Made by a program: the position numbers and the translations under genes
In this document: positions 24,531 to 32,502 of the stretch, piece after piece
How the letters are laid out: every line of letters begins with the position of its first letter
Position numbering within the stretch: the stretch's first letter is position 1
NCBI RefSeq assembly: GCF_900103835.1
Contig: NZ_FNID01000012.1
Span: forward strand, 1 to 64,000
Direction of reading: 5' to 3'
Source: Acetanaerobacterium elongatum
GTDB taxonomy: Bacteria > Bacillota > Clostridia > Oscillospirales > Ruminococcaceae
Length of the DNA stretch: 64,000 nt
Notes under the pieces: model-generated
Databases searched by the model: none
Told to the model about the DNA's origin: nothing
The model's input: the letters and a program-made list of their open reading frames with translations, nothing else

Positions 24531-25529
24531 ATGTCCGAATTAACAGCACCGGTGGCCATGGAAGCCACCCAGCACGATAAAGCAGTTGAGCTGCACCAGT
24601 ACATACTCGCCCAAGGTCAGGTAGTAGCCCATGGCCTTACCGAGATAGGCCGTAGCCTGAAGGAGATGCGCGACCAAAAGCTTTATATCGAGCTCGGCCA
24701 CGATACCTTTGAGGCATATACCGAACAGATGCTTAACCTGAAGCAGCGCCAGGCTTATAACTACATCTCAATTTATGAAACCTATGGGCCAAAGTTCATC
24801 GACACCCACGGAGATCTCGGTATCAGTAAGCTGCTTCTGTTGGAATCTGTTCCTGCACTCGAGCGTGAAGAATTCCTCGAAGAACACGACGTCGGTGATA
24901 TGTCAGTCCGGGAACTCAAGGAGATCACCGACAAGTATAACAAGGCCTGTGAGCAGATAAGCCTGCTGCAGGACGAACTGAAAGACAAGGGCGTTACCGC
25001 CGAAGCCGAGCATAGGCTTCTGGAGGAAAACGCCGCCCTTGCTGCAAAAGTCAAAGAACTTGAGAACCGCCCCATTGATGTAGCTGTGCAGCAGCCCTCA
25101 GCTGAGGACATCGCAAAAATCAAAAAGCAGGCCGAAAAGGACGCTAAGGCAAGCACCAAGGCCGAAATCGAAAAAGCGGTTGAAAAGGCCAAGAAGGAAG
25201 CCCAGCAGGCCGCCGATGAGCGGGTTAAGCAGGCCAAAGAAGCCGCTGAAAAGGCCACCGAGGAAAGAATCAAGCAAAGCCTTGAGCAGGTAGAGAAGGA
25301 GAAGACCGCAGCTCTTGAGCGGGAGGATAGGCTGAAGAAGCAGCTGGCGGTCACCGGTAACTCTGACAGCGTTCTCTTCGCCCACGTGTTCGAGGAGTAC
25401 CAAAGCAATTTCAACCGCCTGTTAGGTATTATCAAGAAGATTGAAGCTACCGACCAAGATACTGCTGCAAAGCTCCGCGGAGCCCTGAAGAAGATTACAA
25501 TTTCTCAGCTTGAACAGGCGGGTGAGTAG
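24531..25529 (+). CDS. DUF3102 domain coiled-coil protein
   Basis: A 332-residue protein. The N-terminal domain (ELHQYILAQGQVVAHGLTEIGRSLKEMRDQKLYIELG...FEAYTEQMLNLKQRQAYNYISIYE) is DUF3102, ParB-HTH-like and found in phages and mobile elements. Residues ~135-300 form a long A/K/E-rich coiled coil. Start at ATG behind AGAAGGAGG, the strongest signal in the frame. Possibly involved in DNA binding or segregation during replication; not proven. Confidence 0.82.
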   Translation: MSELTAPVAMEATQHDKAVELHQYILAQGQVVAHGLTEIGRSLKEMRDQKLYIELGHDTFEAYTEQMLNLKQRQAYNYISIYETYGPKFIDTHGDLGISKLLLLESVPALEREEFLEEHDVGDMSVRELKEITDKYNKACEQISLLQDELKDKGVTAEAEHRLLEENAALAAKVKELENRPIDVAVQQPSAEDIAKIKKQAEKDAKASTKAEIEKAVEKAKKEAQQAADERVKQAKEAAEKATEERIKQSLEQVEKEKTAALEREDRLKKQLAVTGNSDSVLFAHVFEEYQSNFNRLLGIIKKIEATDQDTAAKLRGALKKITISQLEQAGE

Positions 25530-25530
25530 T

Positions 25531-26082
25531 ATGAACGATATCTACGGCGGCAAGAACCCCGCAAACATCATGCGCGGCCGCCAAAGCCGCGCACAGGGAG
25601 AGTTGTTTGAGAAACTGTTAAAAGCCTCATGCAAACATTACGAAGAAATCGGCCTCGCTAAAATAGAAAAAACTCCGGAACCATTCAAGGTTACAGGGCA
25701 GGTGCAGGCAAGGCCGGGGACAAGAGAGCGCCTGCACTTTAAGGGATATTTTGAAACTAAAGCGCAACCTGATTTTAAAGGTACCGTTGCTGGTGGCCGC
25801 AGTATTGTTTTTGAAGCCAAGCATACCGACACCGACCGAATCACCCAAGAGCGGGTAACGCAGGAGCAGACCGCAGCACTCAACCAACACTTCAAGCTTC
25901 GGGCATTGTGCTTCGTGATAGTATCCTTCGGCCTTGAGCGGTTCTATTTTATCCCCTGGGAGGAATGGAAGGGCATGAAAGAGCTTTACGGGCGCCGGTA
26001 TGTAACCGAGCAGGACATCATCAAGCACAGAGTAAGGTTTAACGGCTTATATATCTCTTTTCTACGGGAGGAAACGGCATGA
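25531..26082 (+). CDS. recU: RecU-like Holliday junction resolvase
   Basis: A 183-residue nuclease of the RecU family. It has an N-terminal RGRQSRAQGELFEKLL (start of the restriction-endonuclease-like fold), IVFEAKHT with the catalytic E-x-K, QEQTAALNQHF, and FYFIPWEEW at the C-terminus. RecU resolves four-way junctions during recombination. In phages it processes replication intermediates before packaging. It abuts the DUF3102 gene and overlaps the next one by 4 nt. Confidence 0.88.
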   Translation: MNDIYGGKNPANIMRGRQSRAQGELFEKLLKASCKHYEEIGLAKIEKTPEPFKVTGQVQARPGTRERLHFKGYFETKAQPDFKGTVAGGRSIVFEAKHTDTDRITQERVTQEQTAALNQHFKLRALCFVIVSFGLERFYFIPWEEWKGMKELYGRRYVTEQDIIKHRVRFNGLYISFLREETA

Positions 26083-26495
26083 ATTACTTTACAGATGGTG
26101 TATGCCCCAAGTGCGGTGGACAAACCCACGGAATCAACGGCCCGGCGAAATGCTGGGCCTGCGGCTGGACGGAATCACAGGAAGATTACGAGGCCGCCAG
26201 AGGGTCCATAGACAAGGCCGTATCGGAAGCCGCCAAGAGGGTGACAGCCAAAAAACAAAAGAAAAATAGCCGCGCTTGGTTGAAGTTCCAGCTTACCATT
26301 AACCTGCGTCACAACCTAAGGCGGCTCATGTGCTTGTTTATCATCCCTTTCGGCCTGCTTCGCAAACCAAGGCCGGTAGAGCAGGAAGAGGTATGGTTAT
26401 GTCCTGTATGCCCGCATTGCTATGAGCCTACCTACAACGATAGGTACTGCGTATTCTGCGGGCAGAGGTTTTTGGAGGGTGAAAACGATGCCTAG
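26079..26495 (+). CDS. Double zinc-ribbon protein
   Basis: A 138-residue protein with CPKCGGQTHGINGPAKCWACGW at the N-terminus and CPVCPHCYEPTYNDRYCVFCGQRF at the C-terminus. They are separated by a basic helix and a short hydrophobic stretch (LMCLFIIPFGLL). Two zinc sites are evident. Function unknown. Confidence 0.68.
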   Translation: MNYFTDGVCPKCGGQTHGINGPAKCWACGWTESQEDYEAARGSIDKAVSEAAKRVTAKKQKKNSRAWLKFQLTINLRHNLRRLMCLFIIPFGLLRKPRPVEQEEVWLCPVCPHCYEPTYNDRYCVFCGQRFLEGENDA

Positions 26496-26712
26496 ATGTA
26501 GCAAATGTGGAAAGTCAGTCGCAGTCGCGCCGATCATCTGTGGAGAGTGCCAGCAGTCAGCCTCCGCAGCGGCCGAAGATCTCCTGCAGAAAATATGTGA
26601 CGGCTACTGTCATTGGCCATGGGTCATTAAGGACCAAGAGAAAATGAGTGCCAAGTGTGACGGATGCGAGATTGAGGCCATGGTGTACGCAATGACGGGT
26701 GCCAGGCAATGA
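26488..26712 (+). CDS. Zinc-ribbon small phage protein (74 aa)
   Basis: PRCSKCGKSVAVAPIICGECQQSASAAAEDLLQKICDGYCHWPWVIKDQEKMSAKCDGCEIEAMVYAM; multiple CxxC pairs. The ATG follows GGAGGGTG and overlaps the previous stop. Unknown function. Confidence 0.65.
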   Translation: MPRCSKCGKSVAVAPIICGECQQSASAAAEDLLQKICDGYCHWPWVIKDQEKMSAKCDGCEIEAMVYAMTGARQ

Positions 26713-26861
26713 AGCGCCGGAGGCCTCCACAGCGTCCACGGCAGAGCAACTCTGACTGCTGGATCTGTCAAAAGCGCCGATACTGCATCGACGCAAGCCG
26801 CAGGTACCCGTGCAGAAATTTTACACCAAGAACGAAGGAGCGGGTCAGATGGAACAGCTAG
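26709..26861 (+). CDS. Very basic small phage protein (50 aa)
   Basis: Starts in a 4 nt overlap (ATGA) with the preceding gene: KRRRPPQRPRQSNSDCWICQKRRYC and a basic C-terminus with four cysteines. Probably nucleic-acid or zinc binding. Supported by coupling on both sides. Confidence 0.55.
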   Translation: MKRRRPPQRPRQSNSDCWICQKRRYCIDASRRYPCRNFTPRTKERVRWNS

Positions 26862-26944
26862 ACGCCACAACAATAATGATGGTTGCCGGGCTTATCCTCA
26901 TAATAGGGATAATCTTTGACTGGCCCCACAACCGCAAAAAATAG
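26849..26944 (+). CDS. Single-span membrane peptide (31 aa)
   Basis: MEQLDATTIMMVAGLILIIG followed by IIFDWPHNRKK: one transmembrane helix and a short basic tail. It has a good ribosome binding site (GAAGGAG) and overlaps the previous gene. It precedes the exported glucosaminidase and could assist it or be a membrane effector; function unknown. Confidence 0.55.
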   Translation: MEQLDATTIMMVAGLILIIGIIFDWPHNRKK

Positions 26945-26958
26945 GAGGTAAAAACAGA

Positions 26959-27432
26959 GTGCGAAAGCTTAGAGTAATAATTAGCCTCGCCGCGGCGCTG
27001 GCCGCGCTGACCATATCGGTACAAGCCTACGACTTGCGCAAGGTAAGCGATATCACCCCGGAGCAGCTTGAACCATACATGCACCCGGACACCCGCCACC
27101 TCGCCGTCGACATCATCCGCATATGTGCCCAAGAGGGAGTGTCGGCCGAGTTTATCGCCACGGTGGTGCGGTGGGAGCGTATACCTGAGCTACATAACTG
27201 GTTCGGCTGGAAAACCGACGATGGCCAATACAAAGCCTTCGCCACCGATACAGAGGGGTTAGAGTATTGCATTCACAACATCAAGACCATGTACCTCACA
27301 GACACTGGAGAATACTATAGCGGAGGCTATGATGTGGCCGCAGTAAGTAAACTGTACAATAATACGGACTTCTGGCGGGAAGAAATAGAATCCGGCATCA
27401 TGAACATAGTTGAGAGGAGCGGTCAGCCATGA
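26959..27432 (+). CDS. Exported glucosaminidase-type peptidoglycan hydrolase
   Basis: A 157-residue protein with an N-terminal signal peptide (RKLRVIISLAAALAALTISVQA). A lysozyme-like glucosaminidase domain follows: EGVSAEFIATVVRWERIPELHNWFGWKTDDGQYKAFATDTEGLEYCIHNIKTMY, with the putative catalytic Glu in RWER. GTG start after TAGGAGG. It lies in the early region rather than the lysis cassette and is exported by itself, more like wall-opening enzymes of conjugative elements than a classical endolysin. Confidence 0.72.
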   Translation: MRKLRVIISLAAALAALTISVQAYDLRKVSDITPEQLEPYMHPDTRHLAVDIIRICAQEGVSAEFIATVVRWERIPELHNWFGWKTDDGQYKAFATDTEGLEYCIHNIKTMYLTDTGEYYSGGYDVAAVSKLYNNTDFWREEIESGIMNIVERSGQP

Positions 27433-27872
27433 TGAAAGCCATAACTGAAATGCAGCCCTATGGAACCCTGATAATTGACGGCTATAAGCATTACGAAACC
27501 CATAGCCGCAAAACCAACATCCGTGGCCGTGTAGCGATACATGCAGCCAAGAAGCACAATATACCTCATTCAGTATTCGAGAAAATCGCAAGGGCACTGA
27601 GGATACCTGATAACAAGTATGTTGGCTCATGGCTGTATTATCTGGAACTTAATTATCCGCCTATCTATTTCGGCGCCGTCCTCGGAACGGTTGAAATATT
27701 AGATTGTATTCCGGTGGAGCAGATCCGCGACAAGCTTTCCCCGGCCGAGCTTGCCATGGGCGATTATTCAGATGGCAGGTATGCTTATAAACTTGCCTGT
27801 CCGATAAAATTTGCCGAACCTATACCCGCAAAGGGCTCACAGGGCTGGTGGAACTGGGATGGTGGTGCCTAA
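27429..27872 (+). CDS. ASCH domain protein
   Basis: A 147-residue protein with an ASCH (PUA-like) fold: QPYGTLIIDGYKHYETHSRKTNIRGRVAIHAAKK is the typical start and GAVLGTVEILDCIPVEQI the central strand. ASCH proteins bind RNA or modified nucleosides, and some are RNases or amidohydrolases. In phages the role is unknown. 4 nt overlaps with neighbours. Confidence 0.88.
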   Translation: MMKAITEMQPYGTLIIDGYKHYETHSRKTNIRGRVAIHAAKKHNIPHSVFEKIARALRIPDNKYVGSWLYYLELNYPPIYFGAVLGTVEILDCIPVEQIRDKLSPAELAMGDYSDGRYAYKLACPIKFAEPIPAKGSQGWWNWDGGA

Positions 27873-28129
27873 TGAACTGGACTATCATCATCACCGTCGC
27901 AAGCCTCGTCGGCTCGGTAGCCAACGCCTATAAAAAGCGCTGGTGCTTTGCAATCTGGCTCGTAACCAATGCCTCATGGTGCATATACGACTGCACACAG
28001 GGTATGTATACACAGGCAATATTATTCGCAGTAAATTTCATAATCGCCCTACTAGGGCTTATCAATTGGCGGAAGGCCAAGACCATCAAAGGAGGTGCAA
28101 CTGATGGACTGGAAAAGGGAAGCAGTTAA
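27872..28129 (+). CDS. Small integral membrane protein, PnuC-like C-terminal pattern
   Basis: An 85-residue protein with three hydrophobic segments: NWTIIITVASLVGSVANAY, CFAIWLVTNASWCIYDC, and AILFAVNFIIALLGLINWRK. The last part resembles the end of PnuC-type transporters, but it is much shorter. The start overlaps the previous stop (TAATG). Function unknown. Confidence 0.68.
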   Translation: MNWTIIITVASLVGSVANAYKKRWCFAIWLVTNASWCIYDCTQGMYTQAILFAVNFIIALLGLINWRKAKTIKGGATDGLEKGSS

Positions 28130-28541
28130 TGACTTGAAAAGATTTCAACCGCAAAAGGATAGCCTTGAAAATATTAAGGCGCGTATTCAAGCCCTGAAAG
28201 CCCAATATGGAGCAATCAAATGTTCTATGGGAGATTCAACGCCAGTTAAGGGTGGTGCATCCCGTATTGAGGATAGGTTGCTCGACAATATCGTAGAGCG
28301 GCAGCGCCTCACATATACCTACAGGGCGACAGAGAGGCTGGTAGAGTTGGTTGAGCGTGGGCTTTCGGGACTGGACGAGCGGGAACTCCGAATCCTTGAA
28401 CTCTTCTATATTCGAGGGGCAAAGGGAAATGTAGAACGCTTGATGGAGGAACTGGACTTAGAAAAGACTAGGCTTTACGAACTTAAAGACGATGCACTAT
28501 ACAAATTCACGGTTAGGGAATACGGCCTGCCAGACTACTAA
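28104..28541 (+). CDS. ArpU/RinA-type late transcription regulator
   Basis: A 145-residue protein: DLKRFQPQKDSLENIKARIQALKAQYGAIK, an N-terminal helical region, and LDERELRILELFYIRGAKGNVERLMEELDLEKTRLYELKDDALYKF, a sigma-region-4-like HTH. This architecture is shared by ArpU and RinA-like regulators, which activate packaging and late operons. It is the last early gene, so it probably switches on the block starting with terS. Excellent RBS AAAGGAGG. Confidence 0.82.
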   Translation: MDWKREAVNDLKRFQPQKDSLENIKARIQALKAQYGAIKCSMGDSTPVKGGASRIEDRLLDNIVERQRLTYTYRATERLVELVERGLSGLDERELRILELFYIRGAKGNVERLMEELDLEKTRLYELKDDALYKFTVREYGLPDY

Positions 28542-28566
28542 AAAGAGCGGAAAAAAAGCGGAAGAT

Positions 28567-28594
28567 TTTTAGTAAAAGATATGTTATACTAAAA
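28567..28594. promoter_or_regulatory. Inverted repeat and promoter-like site after the ArpU-type gene
   Basis: TTTTAGTA (28,567-28,574) and TACTAAAA (28,587-28,594) form an 8 bp dyad that includes TATACT. Could be an operator or a promoter with its regulator site. Confidence 0.4.
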
Positions 28595-28615
28595 GCATCA
28601 AATAGTGCAAAGAGA

Positions 28616-28645
28616 AAAGCGAAGGTTTAATCCTCCGCTTTTTCT
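28616..28645. terminator. Bidirectional terminator between early operon and reverse cluster
   Basis: AAAAGCG-AAGG...CCTC-CGCTTTTTC hairpin with A and T runs on both sides; it contains the stop codon of the minus-strand XRE gene. Confidence 0.65.
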
Positions 28646-28818
28646 TTACACAATTCATCAAGAGTAACACCAAGCACATCAGCGATTATAATTGCATTCG
28701 ACACAAGACAATCGCCACGCTTTTCAATGTCCTGCAAGGTGCGCCGGGAAAGGCCGGTTAATTCTACTAATTGAGGGACGGATAAGCCTTTCCCGGTTCT
28801 TATTACTTTTAGGTTCAA
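28627..28818 (-). CDS. Small XRE-family regulator (63 aa)
   Basis: A compact Cro/C1-type HTH: NLKVIRTGKGLSVPQLVELTGLSRRTLQDIEKRGDCLVSNAIIIADVLGVTLDELCK. It starts at TTG behind AAGGAG, directly coupled to the stop of the upstream hydrophobic peptide gene (TAATTG). It lies on the opposite strand to both early and late operons, so it may be expressed in the prophage and regulate the late switch or its own cluster. Confidence 0.82.
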   Translation of the reverse strand: MNLKVIRTGKGLSVPQLVELTGLSRRTLQDIEKRGDCLVSNAIIIADVLGVTLDELCKEKAED

Positions 28819-28995
28819 TTAGTCACGCTCCTTCTTTGAAGGTATGAGATTAGACAGCGCTATACCGGCAGCGGCAGCAAGAATTAGGGTTGCAATCTGA
28901 TTGATGATTGCAGCAGCATCACCGCTCCAGTTAAGCATAAACAGGCGGGCAGCGAATAACACTAGGATTGCGATGTTTATAATCTTCTTGACCAT
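28819..28995 (-). CDS. Small two-span membrane protein (58 aa)
   Basis: KKIINIAILVLFAARLFML, a polar NWSGDAA turn, and IINQIATLILAAAAGIALSNLIP followed by KKERD: two membrane helices. It ends exactly at the start of the XRE gene. The ribosome binding site is poor, so initiation may depend on the upstream peptide. A holin-like or toxin-like role is possible; unproven. Confidence 0.55.
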   Translation of the reverse strand: MVKKIINIAILVLFAARLFMLNWSGDAAAIINQIATLILAAAAGIALSNLIPSKKERD

Positions 28996-29059
28996 AATAT
29001 ATGCAGATGATACGATGAGGGAGGAAGGGGAGGTTTCCCTCCCGTTTCCTCTGGGCTTC

Positions 29060-29179
29060 TCACCGTTTCCGTTTGTGGCGTTTGCGGTGTGAGGCCTTTT
29101 CTCTTGGTCGGCTTATAATCGCTGTTATCAGACCGATTATTGCAGCTAACAAGCTGACCTGACCATCGCTCATCCGCAT
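29060..29179 (-). CDS. Hydrophobic/basic peptide (39 aa)
   Basis: One membrane segment (VSLLAAIIGLITAIIS) followed by a strongly basic tail (RPREKASHRKRHKRKR). An AGAGAGGA ribosome binding site precedes the ATG; a second ATG two codons later is possible. First gene of the reverse cluster with the 58-residue membrane protein and the XRE regulator. The layout resembles small membrane toxins, but no family is recognised. Confidence 0.5.
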   Translation of the reverse strand: MRMSDGQVSLLAAIIGLITAIISRPREKASHRKRHKRKR

Positions 29180-29237
29180 CACATCCTCTCTATGTGACGT
29201 GCTTGTCAACGATATTCTTGCAAGTAAAAAACATTTA

Positions 29238-29267
29238 AAGCCTGCTGGTCAATAAGCAGGCTATTTT
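29238..29267 (+). terminator. Terminator upstream of the packaging operon
   Basis: AGCCTGCT-GGTCAAT-AAGCAGGCT-ATTTTTAT hairpin, followed 8 nt later by palindromic element copy 3. Confidence 0.75.
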
Positions 29268-29274
29268 TATACCA

Positions 29275-29293
29275 TTTTGCAGTCAACTGCAAA
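29275..29293. repeat. Palindromic element, copy 3
   Basis: TTTTGCAG-TCAA-CTGCAAA, 23 nt before the terS start codon and immediately upstream of its ribosome binding site; a terminator hairpin lies just before it. Confidence 0.85.
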
Positions 29294-29316
29294 GAAAAGT
29301 GAGGTGAACCGTTCCC

Positions 29317-29814
29317 ATGACAGCAAAACAAAAGCGTTTCTGCGAAGAGTACCTTGTTGATCTCTGTGCAACTCAGGCTGCCATCCGAGCGGGTTACAGC
29401 GTGGAATCGGCCGCTTCTATCGGCAGTGAAAACCTTAGAAAACCTGAGATTCGCGCGCATATAGATAAGGCCCTTGCCGAGCGCTCCAAGCGCACCGGAA
29501 TCAATTCCGAGCGTGTACTGCGGGAGCTTGCACGCGTCGCTTTTGTGAACCCAGTTGAGGTTGTGGATACTAGGCAAGCTACCGTAAAAGAGGGGGCCAC
29601 AGCTGATGATACTGCGGCAATAGCCTCAGTAAAGGTTAAAACTATTCCCACGGCAGAGGGCACCGGCATAGAGCGGGAGATTAAGTTTGCCGATAAGCTA
29701 AAAGCACTAGAGTTACTGGGCAGGCATATGGGTATGTTTAATGACAGGATTGCCATAGAAACCGAGCAGGTAAAAATTATTGACGATATCCCAAAGGGTG
29801 ATAGCAGTGAGTAG
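29317..29814 (+). CDS. Terminase small subunit
   Basis: A 165-residue protein with the Terminase_2 pattern: LTAKQKRFCEEYLVDL-type start (TAKQKRFCEEYLVDLCATQAAIRAGYS), ASIGSENLRKPEIRAHIDKAL, and a C-terminal KLKALELLGRHMGMF. It recognises phage DNA and recruits the large subunit. It opens the late operon, behind GTGAGGTGA and the palindromic element. Its 3' end overlaps terL. Confidence 0.94.
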   Translation: MTAKQKRFCEEYLVDLCATQAAIRAGYSVESAASIGSENLRKPEIRAHIDKALAERSKRTGINSERVLRELARVAFVNPVEVVDTRQATVKEGATADDTAAIASVKVKTIPTAEGTGIEREIKFADKLKALELLGRHMGMFNDRIAIETEQVKIIDDIPKGDSSE

Positions 29815-31051
29815 CGTAAAGCTTACGGAGCTGATAGCACCCTCTTTCTATACCATTCACCGTGATGTGAAGGCTTTAGGGCATACCCATTACTGGCTAA
29901 AAGGCGGGCGCGGTAGCACAAAATCATCGTTTGTCAGCATCGAGATTATCATGGGCATGATGACCGACCCGCAGGCAAACGCCGTGTGTATGCGCAAGGT
30001 CGGTCTGTATCTCAAGGAAAGTGTATACGAGCAGCTGGTGTGGGCCATTGAAAAGCTCGGGGTATCCCACTTGTGGGAGGAACGCCTCAGCCCCCTCGGC
30101 CTGATCTACCGCCCCACAGGGCAACGTATACTATTCCGCGGGGCCGATAAGCCCAAGAAGATTAAATCTACCAAGGTGTCAAAGGGGTACATCAAATACC
30201 TGTGGTATGAGGAACTGGATGAATTTGACGGGATGGAGGAAGTTCGAACCATCAACCAGTCGCTTATCCGCGGCGGCGATAGCTTTGTGGTGTTTTACAG
30301 CTACAACCCGCCCAAGAGCGCACGCAGCTGGGTAAACGCCGAAGTCATCGAGCAGCGCCCGGATAGGCTTATCCATCAGAGCACGTATCTCTCTGTGCCC
30401 CCGCAATGGCTGGGGCAGCAGTTTTATATCGAGGCCGAGCACCTCAAAGCAACCAAACCAGAGGCCTACGAGCATGAATACCTAGGCAAGGTTACCGGTA
30501 CAGGCGGCGAGGTATTTATAAACCTGCAGATACAGGAGATTTCCGACGAAGAGATAAAGGCCTTCGACCATATTAAGCGTGGTCTCGACTTCGGCTACGC
30601 CGTGGATCCGTTGCATTATACTGTATGCCACCATAACAAGGGCAAGCGGCGGCTGTATATCTTCGGAGAAATTCACAAGGTGGCGCTGTCAACCACCGAA
30701 GCCGTACGGCTCATCAAGGCAGAGAACCGACTGAATCAGCGTATTACCGCCGATAGCGAGGAACCCCGCACCATCGCCACCATGAAGGCGGAGGGGCTGT
30801 ATATTGTCCCCGCGAAGAAAGGCCCAGATAGCGTGGAGCACGGTATCAAATATCTGCAAGATCTTGAGGCGATTATCATCGACCCAGTACGCTGCCCGAA
30901 CACTGCGCGGGAGTTTTCAGGCTATGAGTATGAGCCTGATAAAGATGGCGGCTTCAAGGCCGATTACCCAGATAAGGATAACCACAGTATTGACGCGGTG
31001 CGGTACGCCATCGAGGATGAAATCATCAGAAGAGGAGTGCGGCTAGGATAA
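29807..31051 (+). CDS. Terminase large subunit (PBSX/SPP1 family)
   Basis: A 414-residue packaging ATPase-nuclease of the Terminase_3 family. The Walker A-like region is KGGRGSTKSSFVSIEI, Walker B is YLWYEELDEFDG, and the nuclease domain starts at RGLDFGYAVDPLHYTV with acidic residues in ADSEEPR and DNHSIDAVRYAIED. Start GTG behind AAAGGGTGA; it overlaps terS by 8 nt. It translocates DNA into the head through the portal encoded next. Confidence 0.95.
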   Translation: MSSVKLTELIAPSFYTIHRDVKALGHTHYWLKGGRGSTKSSFVSIEIIMGMMTDPQANAVCMRKVGLYLKESVYEQLVWAIEKLGVSHLWEERLSPLGLIYRPTGQRILFRGADKPKKIKSTKVSKGYIKYLWYEELDEFDGMEEVRTINQSLIRGGDSFVVFYSYNPPKSARSWVNAEVIEQRPDRLIHQSTYLSVPPQWLGQQFYIEAEHLKATKPEAYEHEYLGKVTGTGGEVFINLQIQEISDEEIKAFDHIKRGLDFGYAVDPLHYTVCHHNKGKRRLYIFGEIHKVALSTTEAVRLIKAENRLNQRITADSEEPRTIATMKAEGLYIVPAKKGPDSVEHGIKYLQDLEAIIIDPVRCPNTAREFSGYEYEPDKDGGFKADYPDKDNHSIDAVRYAIEDEIIRRGVRLG

Positions 31052-32502
31052 TGGAATTAGCAGTAGCCAAAAAGGTTATAGAAAAGGCGCTCAAGGATAA
31101 CGACGCTTTCTACAAGAAAGCCAAGACGGCGCAGGAATACTATGACAACGACAGCGCAATCATGCAGCACGGGGCTGCCGCCATCGCCGAGGTGAATAAA
31201 TTCCTGCAGGAGATTGGCCGCAACCCGTTAAAGTCTGCGGACAATCGTATCCCCACCAACTGGCACCGAATTATTACCGACCAGAAAGTGGGGTATCTGT
31301 TTACCTACCCGCCCTCCTTTGACACAGACAACGAGGCAGTGAATACAAGTATCATGCAGACGCTGGGGGATGACTACGAGGCCATTATCAAAACCTTAGG
31401 CACCGACGCCACCAATGCCGGCCGCGCATGGCTACACTATTGGTATGATACGGGGGAGGATGGCAAAAAGACCGCTTTCCAGTATCATTTCATTGATCCG
31501 ACACAGGTATTACCCATATATGACACCGAGAACATCAAGCTACCGCTCAAGACCCTTGTGCGAACCTATCAGATAACGGATGATAAGGGTGATGATTACA
31601 TTCGGTTTGAGGTCTGGACGGATACAGAGGTATCGTACTTCTGCAGAAGGGCAAGCGAAGCCGACAAGAGCAACATTACCGCAGAAACCATGCTGCTTGA
31701 CGGTGCGGTTATACAGAAGGTGCTGCCCCATACCTATGGAGAAATTCCCTTCATCGAGTTTAAGAATAACGCCGCCTCCACCGGCGACCTGCAGATGTAT
31801 AAGCGGCTGATTGACGCGATGGATAAGCTTATCAGCGGCTTTGCTAACGATGTAGACGATATCCAGGAGATTGTGTGGGTTATCAAAAACTACGCAGGGG
31901 AAACCTCCGACGTGTTCTATGATAAGGACGGCAAGGAGGTGCCGCGTAAGATAGATCTGCTGCAGGAACTCAAAGCTCGCAAGGTGCTGCATGTGGATGG
32001 CGACGGCGGGGTAGATAAGCTTACTGCGGAGATACCTTTCGAGGCCCGCACCAAGCTATATGAAATTCTTGAAAAACAGATATACATCAGCGCCATGGCT
32101 GTAAACCCCAATCCCGAGCGTACCGGGCAGGCCACAGGCACCTACATAGATTTTCTGTACTCGCTGCTGGAACTGAAGTCTGGGCTTACCGAAACAGCTT
32201 TCCGCGCAGCGCTCGGCAAGCTTATAAAGGCCATCCTGCGATACAACGGGCTTGATGAGAAGATGCAGGTGCAGCAGACATGGACGCGTAATAAGCCGAA
32301 GGTGGATACCGAGGTGGCGGATATGATTAACAACACCCCCGATGAAATCCTCTCGCGCCGGACAAAAACCAAGGTGCACCCGCTAGTTGAGGACTACCAG
32401 GAGGAGCTCAAGCAGATTGAGAAGGAAGCCGCGGTCACCGAGGAGCCGCCGCTGTATCCGCAGCAGAAGCTACCGGGCGCCGCCAAGAAGGATGAGGAGT
32501 AA
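31051..32502 (+). CDS. Portal protein (SPP1 Gp6-like)
   Basis: A 483-residue portal subunit: VKKVIEKALKDNDAFYKKAKTAQEYYDNDS, KSADNRIPTNWHRIITDQKVGYLFTYPPSFD, and IEFKNNAASTGDLQMYKRLIDAMDKLISGFANDVDDIQE, all typical of the SPP1_phage portal family. The acidic, lysine-rich C-terminus is also usual. Start and stop overlap both neighbours by one base, indicating tight coupling. Confidence 0.95.
   Translation: MELAVAKKVIEKALKDNDAFYKKAKTAQEYYDNDSAIMQHGAAAIAEVNKFLQEIGRNPLKSADNRIPTNWHRIITDQKVGYLFTYPPSFDTDNEAVNTSIMQTLGDDYEAIIKTLGTDATNAGRAWLHYWYDTGEDGKKTAFQYHFIDPTQVLPIYDTENIKLPLKTLVRTYQITDDKGDDYIRFEVWTDTEVSYFCRRASEADKSNITAETMLLDGAVIQKVLPHTYGEIPFIEFKNNAASTGDLQMYKRLIDAMDKLISGFANDVDDIQEIVWVIKNYAGETSDVFYDKDGKEVPRKIDLLQELKARKVLHVDGDGGVDKLTAEIPFEARTKLYEILEKQIYISAMAVNPNPERTGQATGTYIDFLYSLLELKSGLTETAFRAALGKLIKAILRYNGLDEKMQVQQTWTRNKPKVDTEVADMINNTPDEILSRRTKTKVHPLVEDYQEELKQIEKEAAVTEEPPLYPQQKLPGAAKKDEE

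Noticed and set aside
25100-25330. Apparent repeats in the DUF3102 gene
   Set aside because: They are codon-level echoes of an A/K/E-rich coiled coil, not DNA repeats.
28901-29092. Plus-strand small frame over the reverse cluster
   Set aside because: No ribosome binding site and it overlaps the better supported minus-strand peptide genes.
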